Shown: positions 1 through 10,137 of the stretch, piece by piece
Position numbering within the stretch: position 1 is the stretch's first letter
How the letters are laid out: the number at the start of each line of letters is the position of its first letter
Assembly (NCBI GenBank): GCA_037176725.1
Contig: JAZBRS010000026.1
Coordinates: 98,439,501-98,503,500 of the forward strand
Direction: 5' to 3'
Source of the DNA: Posidonia oceanica
Lineage: Eukaryota; Streptophyta; Magnoliopsida; Alismatales; Posidoniaceae
Length of the DNA stretch: 64,000 nt
Notes under the pieces: model-generated
Told to the model about the DNA's origin: nothing
The model's input: only the letters and a program-made list of their open reading frames with translations
The model's database searches: none
Position numbers and translations under genes: made by a program

Positions 1-1275
1 GCTTGTTTTGCAGCTTTGTCTGCCTTGTGTGCCTTCTTCGCCTGTTTTGCTCGCTTTTCTGTGCAAACTCCTAGCAAGTCGCTTCGTGGCTACTTTGCTT
101 AGGTTTTGCACCTCTTTCACCTCGGTTTGCGCTTCCTTTTGCTTGGCTTCGCTTATTTGCTTGTTTATTTACTTATTGCCTTGCTTATGCTGATATTTCT
201 TTTACAGTCCGCTTACTTTTACCTTACTTAATCTTACTTGCTTATTATTGCTTTAATTCTTGCACATTGCATGTCTACATACTTTGTTTGGCTAAAATAC
301 ATGCTTTTTGGATGTTGAATGCTTCTTTTACACTCTTGCTATGTCACTACACACGCACATACTATGCTTACATGCCTTTTGACTTGATGAATGTTTCTTT
401 TTCACCATCATATTCACAAACACTCACACATGCCATGAACATGCCTTTTGTTGTGTTGTATGATGGTTGCCTGCCATGCTTGACTGATTTTCTTCCCTTT
501 CGCACTTGCCATGCTTAGGATAGTAGAGACTTGTCTGCTTCCCCCATTGTTAACTAAAAAATGCAAGTAAAAAGAACTTTTAGGGGCAACTAGAGACTAC
601 AAACAATCCTTCACTCCCTTTGGTTAATAAAATGCGCAAGATAAAAAACTCTAAATCATTTGCATAAGCATCATATAGGGCATGCATTCTTCTCCTCTGA
701 GTCCACCTACTAGTCTGCGAAGGACGGTCCCGGCCTCTTGTTCCACTGCTTTGGGCGTGGCATAAGTTGGTCGGTCCGTCCCCTCCTTGTCCGGGGGTCG
801 TGTCGGTGTTAGTAGAGGGTACCACCCACGCTTTGGCGGGGTAGAGGCCACCAACGCACCACCCTGTCATTACCTGAGCTTTGGGCCAGGAGTTAGGCAG
901 GGGACCTACTTTTTCTGACCTGAGTCGATGACCCGTACATCCAGGGATACCTAGAGTAGACAACCTTACTAGGACACACTAGTTAGGTGAGGGGGGGCAT
1001 ACTAGAAAGCATGCATATCATTCATGCCATTTAACTAACTCATTTGCATTCATCTTCTTAGTCTCTAATCCTAATTTCTTTCTGTTGTGTCAGCGTGATC
1101 GGTAAGCGAGTTCCCTTTGCCAGAACTTGAGTACCGACCCTCGTTGACGCCCCTATTGCGACCTACTCGCGACCATTCCCTTTCCGAGCTATCCGCACTT
1201 GCGACGATAGCTCCTCTTAGGAAGCACCGCTTGAACACCCGTTGCAGCCCAGTTCTCACGCGCTCTAGGTTAGCA
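1..1275 (+). other. Element A untranslated leader (partial)
   Basis: This stretch has no convincing coding sequence and aligns along its length with 48726-50001 of element F. Its first 500 bases are T-rich with many GCATG/TGCTT words. Bases 590-1000 form a more mixed, well conserved block. A pyrimidine stretch ending in TTGTGTCAG near 1093 looks like a 3' splice site, followed within 10 bases by a donor-like GGTAAGC. Both are conserved in F, which suggests, but does not prove, that the genomic RNA leader is spliced. Confidence 0.7.
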
Positions 1276-3552
1276 ATGGCCCAGTACGTTAGTGAGCCTT
1301 CTTTTACTCCCGTCACAGAGGGTGTTTCCGTTCCGGCCCCTCTGGTTGCTCCCTCTGTCCCTCTTGTTCCCCCTCCGACGCCAGGGTTTCCTCCTCTGAC
1401 GTCTCTAGGTTCTCAGTACACCCCGGGACAGTGGCAAGCCTCCCTTCCTCTGGATCCGGTCGCCGAATCTATCTTGACGGCCGTTACTCGCGCTCCGGAG
1501 ACGCCACTGCCCCCTCCGCCCCAGGGATACGTCGCTTTCGACATCCCTTCCACCGCTGCTGCGACCTTCTCTGTAGAATCCTTCCCTCTCGGACAGTCTG
1601 TGTCCGTGCCGCTTGTTTCTCAGCCTCCGCCGGCACTGCACTTCAGCGTCCCCACTGGCGAGACGCCCGAGGCGCAGTACCAGCATCTGATGGAGCTTGC
1701 CCAGAGACTGCAGGGCATGGCTCTATCAGTTCGTCCTCCTTCTGTCCCTGTCGTTCCTGAGGTTCCTCCAAGGCCAGTTCCTGCATTTCTTGCATCAACC
1801 TCTACACCTCCGCCTCGACCATCGTCGCAACTGCTCACGGTTCCGACGATGGGGGCTCGTTTACCGCCTCCTCCTGCACAACACTTGGCACAGCATGCTC
1901 CACTTCCTTCTGGTGGTCAACCCTTTGGATCGGCTGGAGCCCAGTACCTCACTGGCTCGCTGTCTGGCACCCCGCCTGCACAGCAACTGGTGCTCCGCCA
2001 TCCTACCCCTGTCCCAGCACAGCATGGCATTTATTCTTCTCCTCTCCCTCAAGTCCAGCATCCTGCATACACTCCTGCATACACTATCCCCCAGCACGGA
2101 TACGTCAGCCATCCCGTTGCTCCACCAGGCGACGCTATGGTAGATCCGGAGGAGCACTTAGGTGCGACCCATTCGGCGTATGTGCTCGCTACCCCTGCTG
2201 ATCCCTCTCCTCCAGCAGCAATCCAAGACCCCATCAACAACCGAATGGACGTCCTGGAGAAAGCACTAGGACTAGTGCAGGGTACTGAGCACCAGACCTA
2301 CCAGTTCCGGGACCTCTGTTGCTTCCCAGAGGCGGTACTCCCTCCGAAGTTCAAAATCCCGGACTTCGAGAAGTATAATGGTAGGGGCTGCCCCGTAGCA
2401 CACTTGAAGGCGTATTGCGGTGATCTCGCTCAGCTTCAGGCTGACGAGAGGTTGCTGATCCGCTTGTTCCAGAAGAGTTTGACCGGGCCGGCACTCAAGT
2501 GGTTCACATCACTCGATATGTCAGCCATCAAGACTTGGAACGACCTCAGTCAGGCGTTCTTGGAGCAATACTCCTTCAACCTCGATCTTGTCCCAAAGAG
2601 GGCGGTCTTGATCGCCATCAAGCAGAATTCTGGCGAGCCGTTCGGGGAGTACGTCGGCCACTGGCGCGCCCTTGCCTCTCAGGTTCGAGATAGACCCTCT
2701 GACGAGGAGTCTATCGAGATCGTTATCAAAGGGGCGCAGCCGTCTCTCGGAGCTCTGCTTAGCATTCAGCCAGTCACTACTTTCGCGGCACTCATCAGAG
2801 CTGGAGCGCGCGTAGAGAGTTCTTTGCGGAGTGGCAACTTCCCGGCTCTCTCTGCGTTTGCTAAGCAGGCAGCGATCAGTAGCAACAGTGCCAACAGCAG
2901 CACCTCCAACAACAACAACAGCGGCAGCAACAACAACCGCCCGAAGAGGAAGGATTCGCCGAAACCCGCTGTTGCATTAGTCGATTCTCCTGCTGTGCCT
3001 ATTCGCTTGCCGTCTCGGCCTGCCCCAGCTCAGATGGTGTACGCTCCTGCACCTAGGAATCCACACACACCGCACATCACAACCACCGCTAGGCCGGTCT
3101 ATCCTGCCGCACCGGTTCAGCAAGGCCCGTACCCAAGGCAAAGAAGACCACCCGCTGAGAGGAGGAATTTCACCCCACTGGTGGAACCGCTCACGGTCAT
3201 CTTGCCAAAGGTGGCATCGCTCCTGAAGTTCCCGGAGGTCCGCCCGCCGCCAAGCCCCCTGCCGCATTGGTTTAGGTCGGACCTCTTCTGCAATTTCCAT
3301 CGAAGCGTCGGGCATTCGACGGACAATTGCTTCTCCCTGCGGAATGCAATTCAGGACCTGATCGAATCGGGAACGATTGTGATCGACACGCACGAGGCAT
3401 CCACCCAAGCACGCACTCATGCATCTGCATCTCCAGCTGTTCCCTCGCATTCTGGCATCGTCCGCCAACCTTTACCGGAGCACTCTTATCCGGGAGGGGC
3501 GGGAACCTCAGGCGTCCACTCTGTCTTTCCTTCTGGGCCTGCTACCCTCTGA
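1276..3552 (+). CDS. gag: Element A gag polyprotein (capsid, zinc knuckle)
   Basis: Gag forms the cytoplasmic virus-like particle that packages element RNA. I chose the ATG at 1276 because MAQYVSEPS is preserved here and at 50002 in element F, while the upstream in-frame ATGs are not. Residues 1-350 are a Pro/Ser/Gln-rich region. Residues about 354-520 match the retrotransposon gag family (PF03732), including the stretches KFKIPDFEKYNG and GPALKWFTSL. An Asn/Ser run follows (around 2881-2940). Residues 672-685 form a knuckle-like C-x2-H-x4-H-x4-C, the Tat variant of the CCHC finger. The reading frame ends at a TGA (3550-3552) only because one extra C lies in the run at 3545-3547 compared with element F, where gag runs straight into protease. 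The 3' end is therefore a frameshift artefact and not a natural gag stop. Confidence 0.9.
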   Translation: MAQYVSEPSFTPVTEGVSVPAPLVAPSVPLVPPPTPGFPPLTSLGSQYTPGQWQASLPLDPVAESILTAVTRAPETPLPPPPQGYVAFDIPSTAAATFSVESFPLGQSVSVPLVSQPPPALHFSVPTGETPEAQYQHLMELAQRLQGMALSVRPPSVPVVPEVPPRPVPAFLASTSTPPPRPSSQLLTVPTMGARLPPPPAQHLAQHAPLPSGGQPFGSAGAQYLTGSLSGTPPAQQLVLRHPTPVPAQHGIYSSPLPQVQHPAYTPAYTIPQHGYVSHPVAPPGDAMVDPEEHLGATHSAYVLATPADPSPPAAIQDPINNRMDVLEKALGLVQGTEHQTYQFRDLCCFPEAVLPPKFKIPDFEKYNGRGCPVAHLKAYCGDLAQLQADERLLIRLFQKSLTGPALKWFTSLDMSAIKTWNDLSQAFLEQYSFNLDLVPKRAVLIAIKQNSGEPFGEYVGHWRALASQVRDRPSDEESIEIVIKGAQPSLGALLSIQPVTTFAALIRAGARVESSLRSGNFPALSAFAKQAAISSNSANSSTSNNNNSGSNNNRPKRKDSPKPAVALVDSPAVPIRLPSRPAPAQMVYAPAPRNPHTPHITTTARPVYPAAPVQQGPYPRQRRPPAERRNFTPLVEPLTVILPKVASLLKFPEVRPPPSPLPHWFRSDLFCNFHRSVGHSTDNCFSLRNAIQDLIESGTIVIDTHEASTQARTHASASPAVPSHSGIVRQPLPEHSYPGGAGTSGVHSVFPSGPATL

Positions 3553-4787
3553 AGTAGACCCTTCCGATCTTATCTCTGACATCTCTGAGCCTTTCCCGGT
3601 CAGTCTCTATCTCGCGGCAGTTGCCGGCTCTGAGTCGGGAATCCATTTGATCCGACCGCGTGCCAGGCCGGAGCACCCTCTCGCGCCTCCCACCGTGCTC
3701 CCTCAGGCTCAATCCCCTGTGCACCTTCTAGCTAGGGCCCAGCCTAGTTCCCCTATCCACCTTTTAGGGCGACCTCAGCCACACCTTCTAGGCAGACCTC
3801 AACCTGCCCCAGCCTTCCCACCCCAACAACCATACCCCTTAGATAGACCTCGGCTACACCTCCTAGGCAGACCTCAACCTGCCCCAGCCTTCCCACCACA
3901 ACAACCATATCCCTTAGACAGACCTCAGTATCCCGTAGGTCCCCCTGTAACCCCTCCTGTGCTCGCAGCACGTGCTCCAGTCATCATTGATTTGACCCTG
4001 GACACCCATCGCGTCCCTTACAGCTACGCCACGGAAATGTGTGCGGAAGTAACGCGATCCGGGAGGGTTTACAGGCCCCCAGTGCCGGCAACTAGGCCAA
4101 CTCACCCTAGACCTGTTATGCCCCCACCCTCAAGCCAACCCATAGCAGATCCAACCCTAGATCAGCCCGTAGTTAGCCAAATCCCTACCCAGCCTATAGT
4201 AACCCAGCTTCCTTCCACTATCCCCTTAGAACCTGCTAGAACCACTCCTCCAGCTGCTAGGAGAAGCCAACCTAAAGCAGACTTAACCTCTCAGCTTAAG
4301 AAGGTCAAAGCCGACATCTCCATTTGGGATTTGATCCACACTTCTGTCGAGCACCGCGAGGCTTTTCTTCGCGTGTTCCAGGCTGCTCGTGTGTCCCAGT
4401 CCATTGAGCCTTCTGCCTTGGAGAGCATGGTTGGGTTAATCGCGGAGCCCCAGGTCATCTCTTTCACGAGTGATGAACTGCCTCCGGCGGGGATTAATCA
4501 CAACCAGCCCCTATTCGTCACGGTGCAGTTCAAAAACTTCCGCATTCCCCTAACACTGGTTGATAACGGGTCAGGCCTTAACGTCTGCCCCTTGCGTACA
4601 GCAACCAAGCTCGGATTCAAAGCCGAGGATATCACGCCAGCCGTGAAGGGAATGACTGCTTTTGACAACACTCACCATGACGCTCTAGGGATTCTGATTA
4701 TCCCTCTGGCTATCGGTCCGGTCGTCTTCGACGTAGAATTCTATGTCGTCGACTTGAAGCCTAACTTCAATCTTCTGCTTGGGCGCC
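3548..4787 (+). pseudogene. pro: Element A protease region, displaced into another frame
   Basis: This stretch continues gag in the +2 frame. It has a Pro/Gln-rich spacer with a repeated PAFPPQQPYPLDRP-type unit (about 3795-3930) and then an aspartic protease core. The catalytic triplet is Asp-Asn-Gly at 4562-4570 in the context LVDNGSGLNVCP, which is usual for Tat proteases (DNG instead of DTG/DSG), followed by a hydrophobic FNLLLGR near 4768-4788. The enzyme would cut the Gag-Pol polyprotein. A one-base deletion near 4785-4788 (GGCGCC against GGCGCTC in element F) ends this frame. The two indels therefore cancel, leaving protease out of frame between in-frame neighbours. Confidence 0.85.
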
Positions 4788-5964
4788 TTGGCTCCACAAG
4801 CATCAAGTCCTTCCTTCGACCCTCCATCGAATGATAAAGTACCGTCATGGCGATGATGTCATTGTCGTCATGGCGGAGAACTTTGAGAAGGAGCGAATCG
4901 AAGCAGTCTCTCCCGTGTCTTCGCAATCCATCCCGTTTGACCCCGAGACTTCTGAAGCCCTCTATCGCGTTAACCGGTGCGAGCCAGTTAACTTCGTTCC
5001 TGATCTTGAACGTGTCAACTCTTTGGCCGTTCACAGTAACCCCTTTCGAATGGTCGAGAATGTATGTCACAGGTGGGGTTACACAAAGGGTACGCCACTC
5101 GGGCGTCACGGCCAAGGGATCGCGGAGCCGATCGTAGCAGTGGAGCGAAGGAAGTCTGAAGGTCTCGGCTACGAACCAAAGCTCAACGAAGATCACTGCT
5201 TCCAGCTCAAAGACCATGCACCAGCCATTCCCAGAGACCTCACTAACTTTACCAGTGCAGGAATTCTGGGATCCACCAACGATCAAGCCACGACGCCGAC
5301 AGAGGATTGGGTGTGTGTTGAGGACTACTACTCGGATGAGGAGCAGTCTGGCACAACAGAGGCAGTCCCAATCAGCTCAGCAGAAACAGTGGTCAGAGCA
5401 GAGGCCCCACAGTCAGTCTTTTCAGCTCTCCCTCTGGCAGATATAGCAGGCAGCTCAGCAGGCCCTGTGGCAGAACAAGCAAGTTCCCACTCTTTTGCAG
5501 CCACATCTGCATTACAAGTTCAGGCAGCGGTGCAGGAGTTAGAGACACTCCTTCTGACAGAACCAAACATGCCACCGACGGTCACAACCACATCAGTGCC
5601 ACTGTCCCCATCTCTGGAGGGACCATCTATCAGCTCAGTCAGCAACGCGGCTCAGCCCGCTCCGGCATCATCTTCAGGAATGCAGCTGGCGCAGTCCGCT
5701 TCGCATTCTCCTGACAACCAGCAGCAGCTCTCATGGCAAGACCCCATGGCGTCAGAGGCTGCACTCTCTCAGTTACGGCCTGATACAAAAGGCCAACTGA
5801 GCACTACACTCTCCGGGCCCTTGAGCCCTCTGAAGAGCACCCCCGCTTATTCTCCAACTGTGACCCTGGCAGCTTATTCATCCTTAGCACCGCTAGCCTG
5901 TCTATTTGGGCCATCTACTTCAGAGTTGCCACCATCGGACGCGCCCGTGAACCAGATCATGTAG
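4788..5964 (+). pseudogene. Element A polyprotein segment between protease and RT, ending in a premature TAG
   Basis: After the deletion the frame returns to that of gag. The first 150 residues are well conserved with element F (for example ALYRVNRCEPVNF and MVENVCHRWGY). The remainder is Ser/Ala/Glu-rich with low complexity and no recognised domain. The frame stops at TAG 5962-5964, where element F has CAG, so this is a nonsense mutation and not a gene end. In Ogre elements an intron lies between protease and RT. Here the region is open in both copies apart from decay mutations, so I see no need for an intron. Confidence 0.75.
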
Positions 5965-8900
5965 ACCCCAAAGGCGGCGATCTGTCTTGCAGCCGGGCCA
6001 GTGCCGCAGGCCCCCGGCGCCTACTACGTCGACTCCCCCTCGGACGAAGAAGAAGGAGTGGCGATAGAAGCCCAGGTCGATTCCTGGATGTCCGACTTAG
6101 AGTTGCTTTATCAAGAACAACTCAAGTCGATAGCAGATGACCTGGCAGATCACCAAGCTGCAGAAGGGAAAGGGAAAGCCGTAGTCACGGATCCTCCTCT
6201 GCAAGAGGACCATGCCTCTATCATGGTCCTAGAAGACTCAGCAGCGCCGGACTCCCCTAGACCAGATGAGCTCATCACTTTTCAACCAGAAGGCGGGTCT
6301 AGGTGGTTTGTGCAACCCATGCCTCACCTGAACAATATACCGAGCGGCAGTAACCAGATCAGCCGCCAGTCTGGCGTATCCCCCACAAGCACACTAGAAG
6401 ACCCAGAGGGAGGAACATCAGCAGTACATGCAGCAGCAGTAATAGAGCAGAATGCCTCAGCAGTAGAGCAGTCAGCAGCCTCAGCAGCAGAACAGTCAGC
6501 AGTATCAGCAGTAGAGTCAGCTAAGCCCTCAGCAGTATCAACAGAGCACTCAGCAGAGCCAGTCAGGCCAGAACAAACGATAGAAGGAGTTGCTGGGATG
6601 GAGGTCGCGCACCGAGGCTACAAGAATACCCGAGTGAGCGTGACCATCCTGAAGCGTCACCAGGGCCAAGCAGTGGAACACGTACACTCTTTCGACATTG
6701 CAAGTCCTTCTTTTGAGAAAGAGATCCTCTCAGAACTTATTGCCTATGGAGAGGAGGATGATACGGGCATGGATGAGACTGACGAACCTTTGCCCGAGTT
6801 CCGGCCCTATGACGACGACCCAGAAGGCCCCAACCTCCATGTCGAAGAAGAAACGGAGGTTGTCAACATCACCACAGCTGAGGAAGTCAGAGAAGTTTGC
6901 ATCAGTGCCCAGCTGTCCTCCCAGGTTCGAGCAGAATTCATCGCATTCCTGAAAGAATATGCGGATGTCTTCGCCTGGAGTTATGAAGATAGGGTCGGCC
7001 TTGACATAGAAATAGTGGTGCACAATCTGCCCTTAAATCCGGATGCCAAGCCAGTAAAGCAGAAACTAAGAAGATGGCGACCGCAGTGGCTGCTCATGAT
7101 CAAAGAAGAGATAATGAAGCAGCTTGGAGTCAACTTTCTGAAGGTCGTTCTTTATCCTGAATGGCTGGCGAACATTGTACCTGTGCCCAAGAAAGATGGC
7201 CGAATCCGGATCTGTATCGACTACAGGGACCTGAACAAGGCGAGTCCCAAGGACGACTTTCCATTGCCTCACATTGACGTCCTAGTCGACAATACAGCAG
7301 GCCACAAGATGCTCTCCTTCATGGACGGCTTTTCTGGATACAATCAGATCAAAATGGCAGAAGAGGACATGGAAAAGACTTCATTCATCACCCCTTGGGG
7401 AGTCTTCTGCTACCAAGTCATGCCGTTTGGCCTGAAGAATGCTGGTGCAACCTATCAAAGGGCCATGACAGCGCTATTCCACGACCTCATGCACCAAGAA
7501 GTGGAGGTCTATGTAGACGATATGATCGCCAAAACCAAAGAGCCCGAGGATCATCTTGCCTGTCTCAGAAAACTCTTTGACCGTCTACGGAAGTACAAGC
7601 TGCGCCTGAATCCCAAGAAGTGCGTATTCGGGGTATCTTCTGGCAAATTGCTCGGCTACATTGTTAGCCAAAGGGGGATTGAGGTGGACCCGTTGAAAGC
7701 ACAAGCCATCGTGGACATGCCGCCCCCCAGAACTGAAAGAGAAGTCAGAAGTCTGCTTGGGCGTTTACAATATATCAGTCGCTTCATTGCACAGCTTACG
7801 CCCATCTGCGAACCCATATTCAAGCTCTTGAGGAAGAATGCGCAGATTCACTGGAACGAGGAGTGTCAGGCTGCATTTGCCAAGATCAAGCAGCTGTTGA
7901 TTAAGCCTCCTGTCCTGGTCCCGCCTACGCCAGGGAGACCTTTGCTTCTCTACCTTTCTACCACGCAGCATTCCATGGGCGCCGTCTTGGGCCAACATGA
8001 CGAATCTGGTAGAAAAGAGCGCGCCATCTACTACCTGAGCAAGAAATTTAATGAATGCGAAGCCAGGTACACAACACTAGAGAAGACTTGCTTGTCCCTT
8101 GTCTGGGCTGCACAGAAGCTGAGGCACTACATGATGGCATACCCAGTACAGCTCTTATGCCGGCACGATCCCATCAAATTCCTCTTCCAGAAGCCGGCCA
8201 TGGTGGGCAGATGTGCTAAGTGGCAGGTGTTATTGTCTCAGTACGACATCACCTTCGTCACACAGAAATCCATGAAGGGTCAAGCAATGGCAGACCATCT
8301 TGCTGACCTCCCTCTGCCTGAATACCAACCCCTCCAGACGCAGTTCCCTGATGAAGACATTCTCTTTGCAATGGAGGACTCTGGGCAGAAAGATCCTAAA
8401 GAAGCAGAGGAATGGCAGCTCTACTTTGATGGTGCAGTCAACAAGAAAGGCCGAGGCGTAGGCGCAGTGCTGACCACGCCCCAAGGACAGATGACTCCTT
8501 TCGCGAGGAAGCTGACTTTCACCTGCACAAACAACGAAGCAGAATACGAAGCATGCATCCTGGGGTTGAAAGTCGCCCTCGAGCATGAGGCGCAGAAGCT
8601 GCATGTGCACGGCGATACCATGCTGGTAATTTCTCAAGTGAACGGCGAATGGAAGACAAAAGATCCCAAGCTTGTGCCGTATCACGAACACCTGCTGAGG
8701 CTGATGAAAGAATTCAAGAGCGTCCGCTTCACATACCTGAACAGAGCGAAGAACGCGTATGCAGACGCACTAGCAACTCTGGCATCCTGGCTCACTATAT
8801 CAGAAGACAGCACTGTGGATGTATCAGTCACTCGCATTGAGCAGCCTGCATACTGCATGAGCATAGAAGAAGCGGATCCCGCAGAGGGGCAGCCCTGGTA

Positions 8901-10137
8901 TCAAGACATAAAGTCTTTCTTGGAGTCTGGTAACTTTCCTCCTGATACCACGACGGCAGACAAGAGAACTTTGGCGCGTCTGGCGTCAAAGTATGTGTTA
9001 GGGGCCGGGCAGCTATACAGAAGGTCATACAATCAGATGCTATTGCGCTGCCTGAACAAGTCGGAGGCTGACACGCTAATGCTCCAAGTGCATGCGGGAA
9101 CCTGTGGCCCGCACATGAACGGCGTCCTCCTGGCCAAGAAGATCATGCTTCAAGGATATTTCTGGCAGACCATGGAAGCCGACTGCTGCCGGTTCGTGCG
9201 TAGATGCCACAACTGTCAGATCCATGGTAACTTCATCAAGGCCCCTCCACATCAGCTGCACAATATGTCTTCGCCATGGCCCTTCTCCACCTGGGGGATC
9301 GATGTCATCGGCGCCATCCACCCCGCTGCTTCAAATGGTCATCGTTACATTCTCGTAGCGATCGATTACTTTACCAAGTGGGTGGAAGCGGCCTCTTACA
9401 GGACAGTCACCGCTGCGGCAACAGAAAAATTTATCAGAAACAATATTGTTGCCCGGTATGGGGTCCCGTACTCTGTCATCTCGGATAACGGCTCAAACTT
9501 TATTGCCAAAAGGATCGAAGAATACCTGCAAAGTCTCAAGATCAAGCACCATCGATCCTCGCCTTATCGGCCTCAGATGAACGGAGCAGTGGAATCTGCA
9601 AACATAAACATTGTCAAGATCCTGAAGAAAATGGCAGAAATCCACAAGGATTGGCATGACAAGCTCCCGTACGCACTCTGGGCGTACAGGACATCAATAC
9701 GGACCTCTACAGGAGCCACCCCGTACTCTCTGGTGTACGGCATGGAAGCAGTGTTACCTGTTGAAGTGGAGATCCCCTCTCTACGGATCCTGCGGGAAGC
9801 TGAGTTGGAAGAAGCAGAATGGGTCGAAGACCGTTGCGTCCAACTGAACTTGATTGATGAGCGCAGATTGCAAGCCATGCACAACGCTCACTGCTATCAA
9901 AAGCGGATGGCCAAAGCATTCTTGAAGAAGGTCCAGCCCAGAAGCTTTCAGCCAGGGGACCTTGTCTTGCGCGCCATTCATTTGCCTGACGGTCGAGGGA
10001 AATTCCGACCCAATTGGCGCGGCCCCTTTGTGGTCAAACAGATCTTCTCGGGAGGCGCAGTAACTCTTGAAGATATGGACCAGATTGAGCAATCTGAGCC
10101 CGTCAACCTCTGCTATCTCAAGAAGTACTATCAGTAG
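5965..10137 (+). CDS. pol: Element A pol: reverse transcriptase, gypsy RNase H, archaeal-type RNase H, integrase
   Basis: The frame is open from just after the TAG at 5964 to TAG 10135-10137. Residue numbers here count from base 6001. An acidic, Ala/Ser-rich spacer (to about residue 330, with runs of AVSAVE-like units at 6421-6560) precedes RT, whose active site YVDD is at residues 504-507 (7510-7521). The gypsy RNase H follows from about 640, but its first catalytic Asp position reads LYLSTTQHS, so it is probably inactive. The second, archaeal-type RNase H has YFDGA (Asp 810), NNEAEYEA and NAYADALA. Integrase has a CHNC zinc half-site and Asp1101, Asp1162, Glu1198, giving DD35E, and then WRGPF near 1340 and the typical Tat C-terminus. 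Together these copy the RNA and insert the cDNA. This copy has all key motifs uninterrupted but is cut off from gag-pro by the upstream stop and frameshifts. Confidence 0.95.
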   Translation, partial: TPKAAICLAAGPVPQAPGAYYVDSPSDEEEGVAIEAQVDSWMSDLELLYQEQLKSIADDLADHQAAEGKGKAVVTDPPLQEDHASIMVLEDSAAPDSPRPDELITFQPEGGSRWFVQPMPHLNNIPSGSNQISRQSGVSPTSTLEDPEGGTSAVHAAAVIEQNASAVEQSAASAAEQSAVSAVESAKPSAVSTEHSAEPVRPEQTIEGVAGMEVAHRGYKNTRVSVTILKRHQGQAVEHVHSFDIASPSFEKEILSELIAYGEEDDTGMDETDEPLPEFRPYDDDPEGPNLHVEEETEVVNITTAEEVREVCISAQLSSQVRAEFIAFLKEYADVFAWSYEDRVGLDIEIVVHNLPLNPDAKPVKQKLRRWRPQWLLMIKEEIMKQLGVNFLKVVLYPEWLANIVPVPKKDGRIRICIDYRDLNKASPKDDFPLPHIDVLVDNTAGHKMLSFMDGFSGYNQIKMAEEDMEKTSFITPWGVFCYQVMPFGLKNAGATYQRAMTALFHDLMHQEVEVYVDDMIAKTKEPEDHLACLRKLFDRLRKYKLRLNPKKCVFGVSSGKLLGYIVSQRGIEVDPLKAQAIVDMPPPRTEREVRSLLGRLQYISRFIAQLTPICEPIFKLLRKNAQIHWNEECQAAFAKIKQLLIKPPVLVPPTPGRPLLLYLSTTQHSMGAVLGQHDESGRKERAIYYLSKKFNECEARYTTLEKTCLSLVWAAQKLRHYMMAYPVQLLCRHDPIKFLFQKPAMVGRCAKWQVLLSQYDITFVTQKSMKGQAMADHLADLPLPEYQPLQTQFPDEDILFAMEDSGQKDPKEAEEWQLYFDGAVNKKGRGVGAVLTTPQGQMTPFARKLTFTCTNNEAEYEACILGLKVALEHEAQKLHVHGDTMLVISQVNGEWKTKDPKLVPYHEHLLRLMKEFKSVRFTYLNRAKNAYADALATLASWLTISEDSTVDVSVTRIEQPAYCMSIEEADPAEGQPWYQDIKSFLESGNFPPDTTTADKRTLARLASKYVLGAGQLYRRSYNQMLLRCLNKSEADTLMLQVHAGTCGPHMNGVLLAKKIMLQGYFWQTMEADCCRFVRRCHNCQIHGNFIKAPPHQLHNMSSPWPFSTWGIDVIGAIHPAASNGHRYILVAIDYFTKWVEAASYRTVTAAATEKFIRNNIVARYGVPYSVISDNGSNFIAKRIEEYLQSLKIKHHRSSPYRPQMNGAVESANINIVKILKKMAEIHKDWHDKLPYALWAYRTSIRTSTGATPYSLVYGMEAVLPVEVEIPSLRILREAELEEAEWVEDRCVQLNLIDERRLQAMHNAHCYQKRMAKAFLKKVQPRSFQPGDLVLRAIHLPDGRGKFRPNWRGPFVVKQIFSGGAVTLEDMDQIEQSEPVNLCYLKKYYQ

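Noticed and set aside
1117..1275. Upstream in-frame extension of gag from an ATG at 1117
   Set aside because: The ATG and reading frame are not kept in F, while MAQYVSEPS at 1276/50002 is. A splice-site-like motif lies just upstream.
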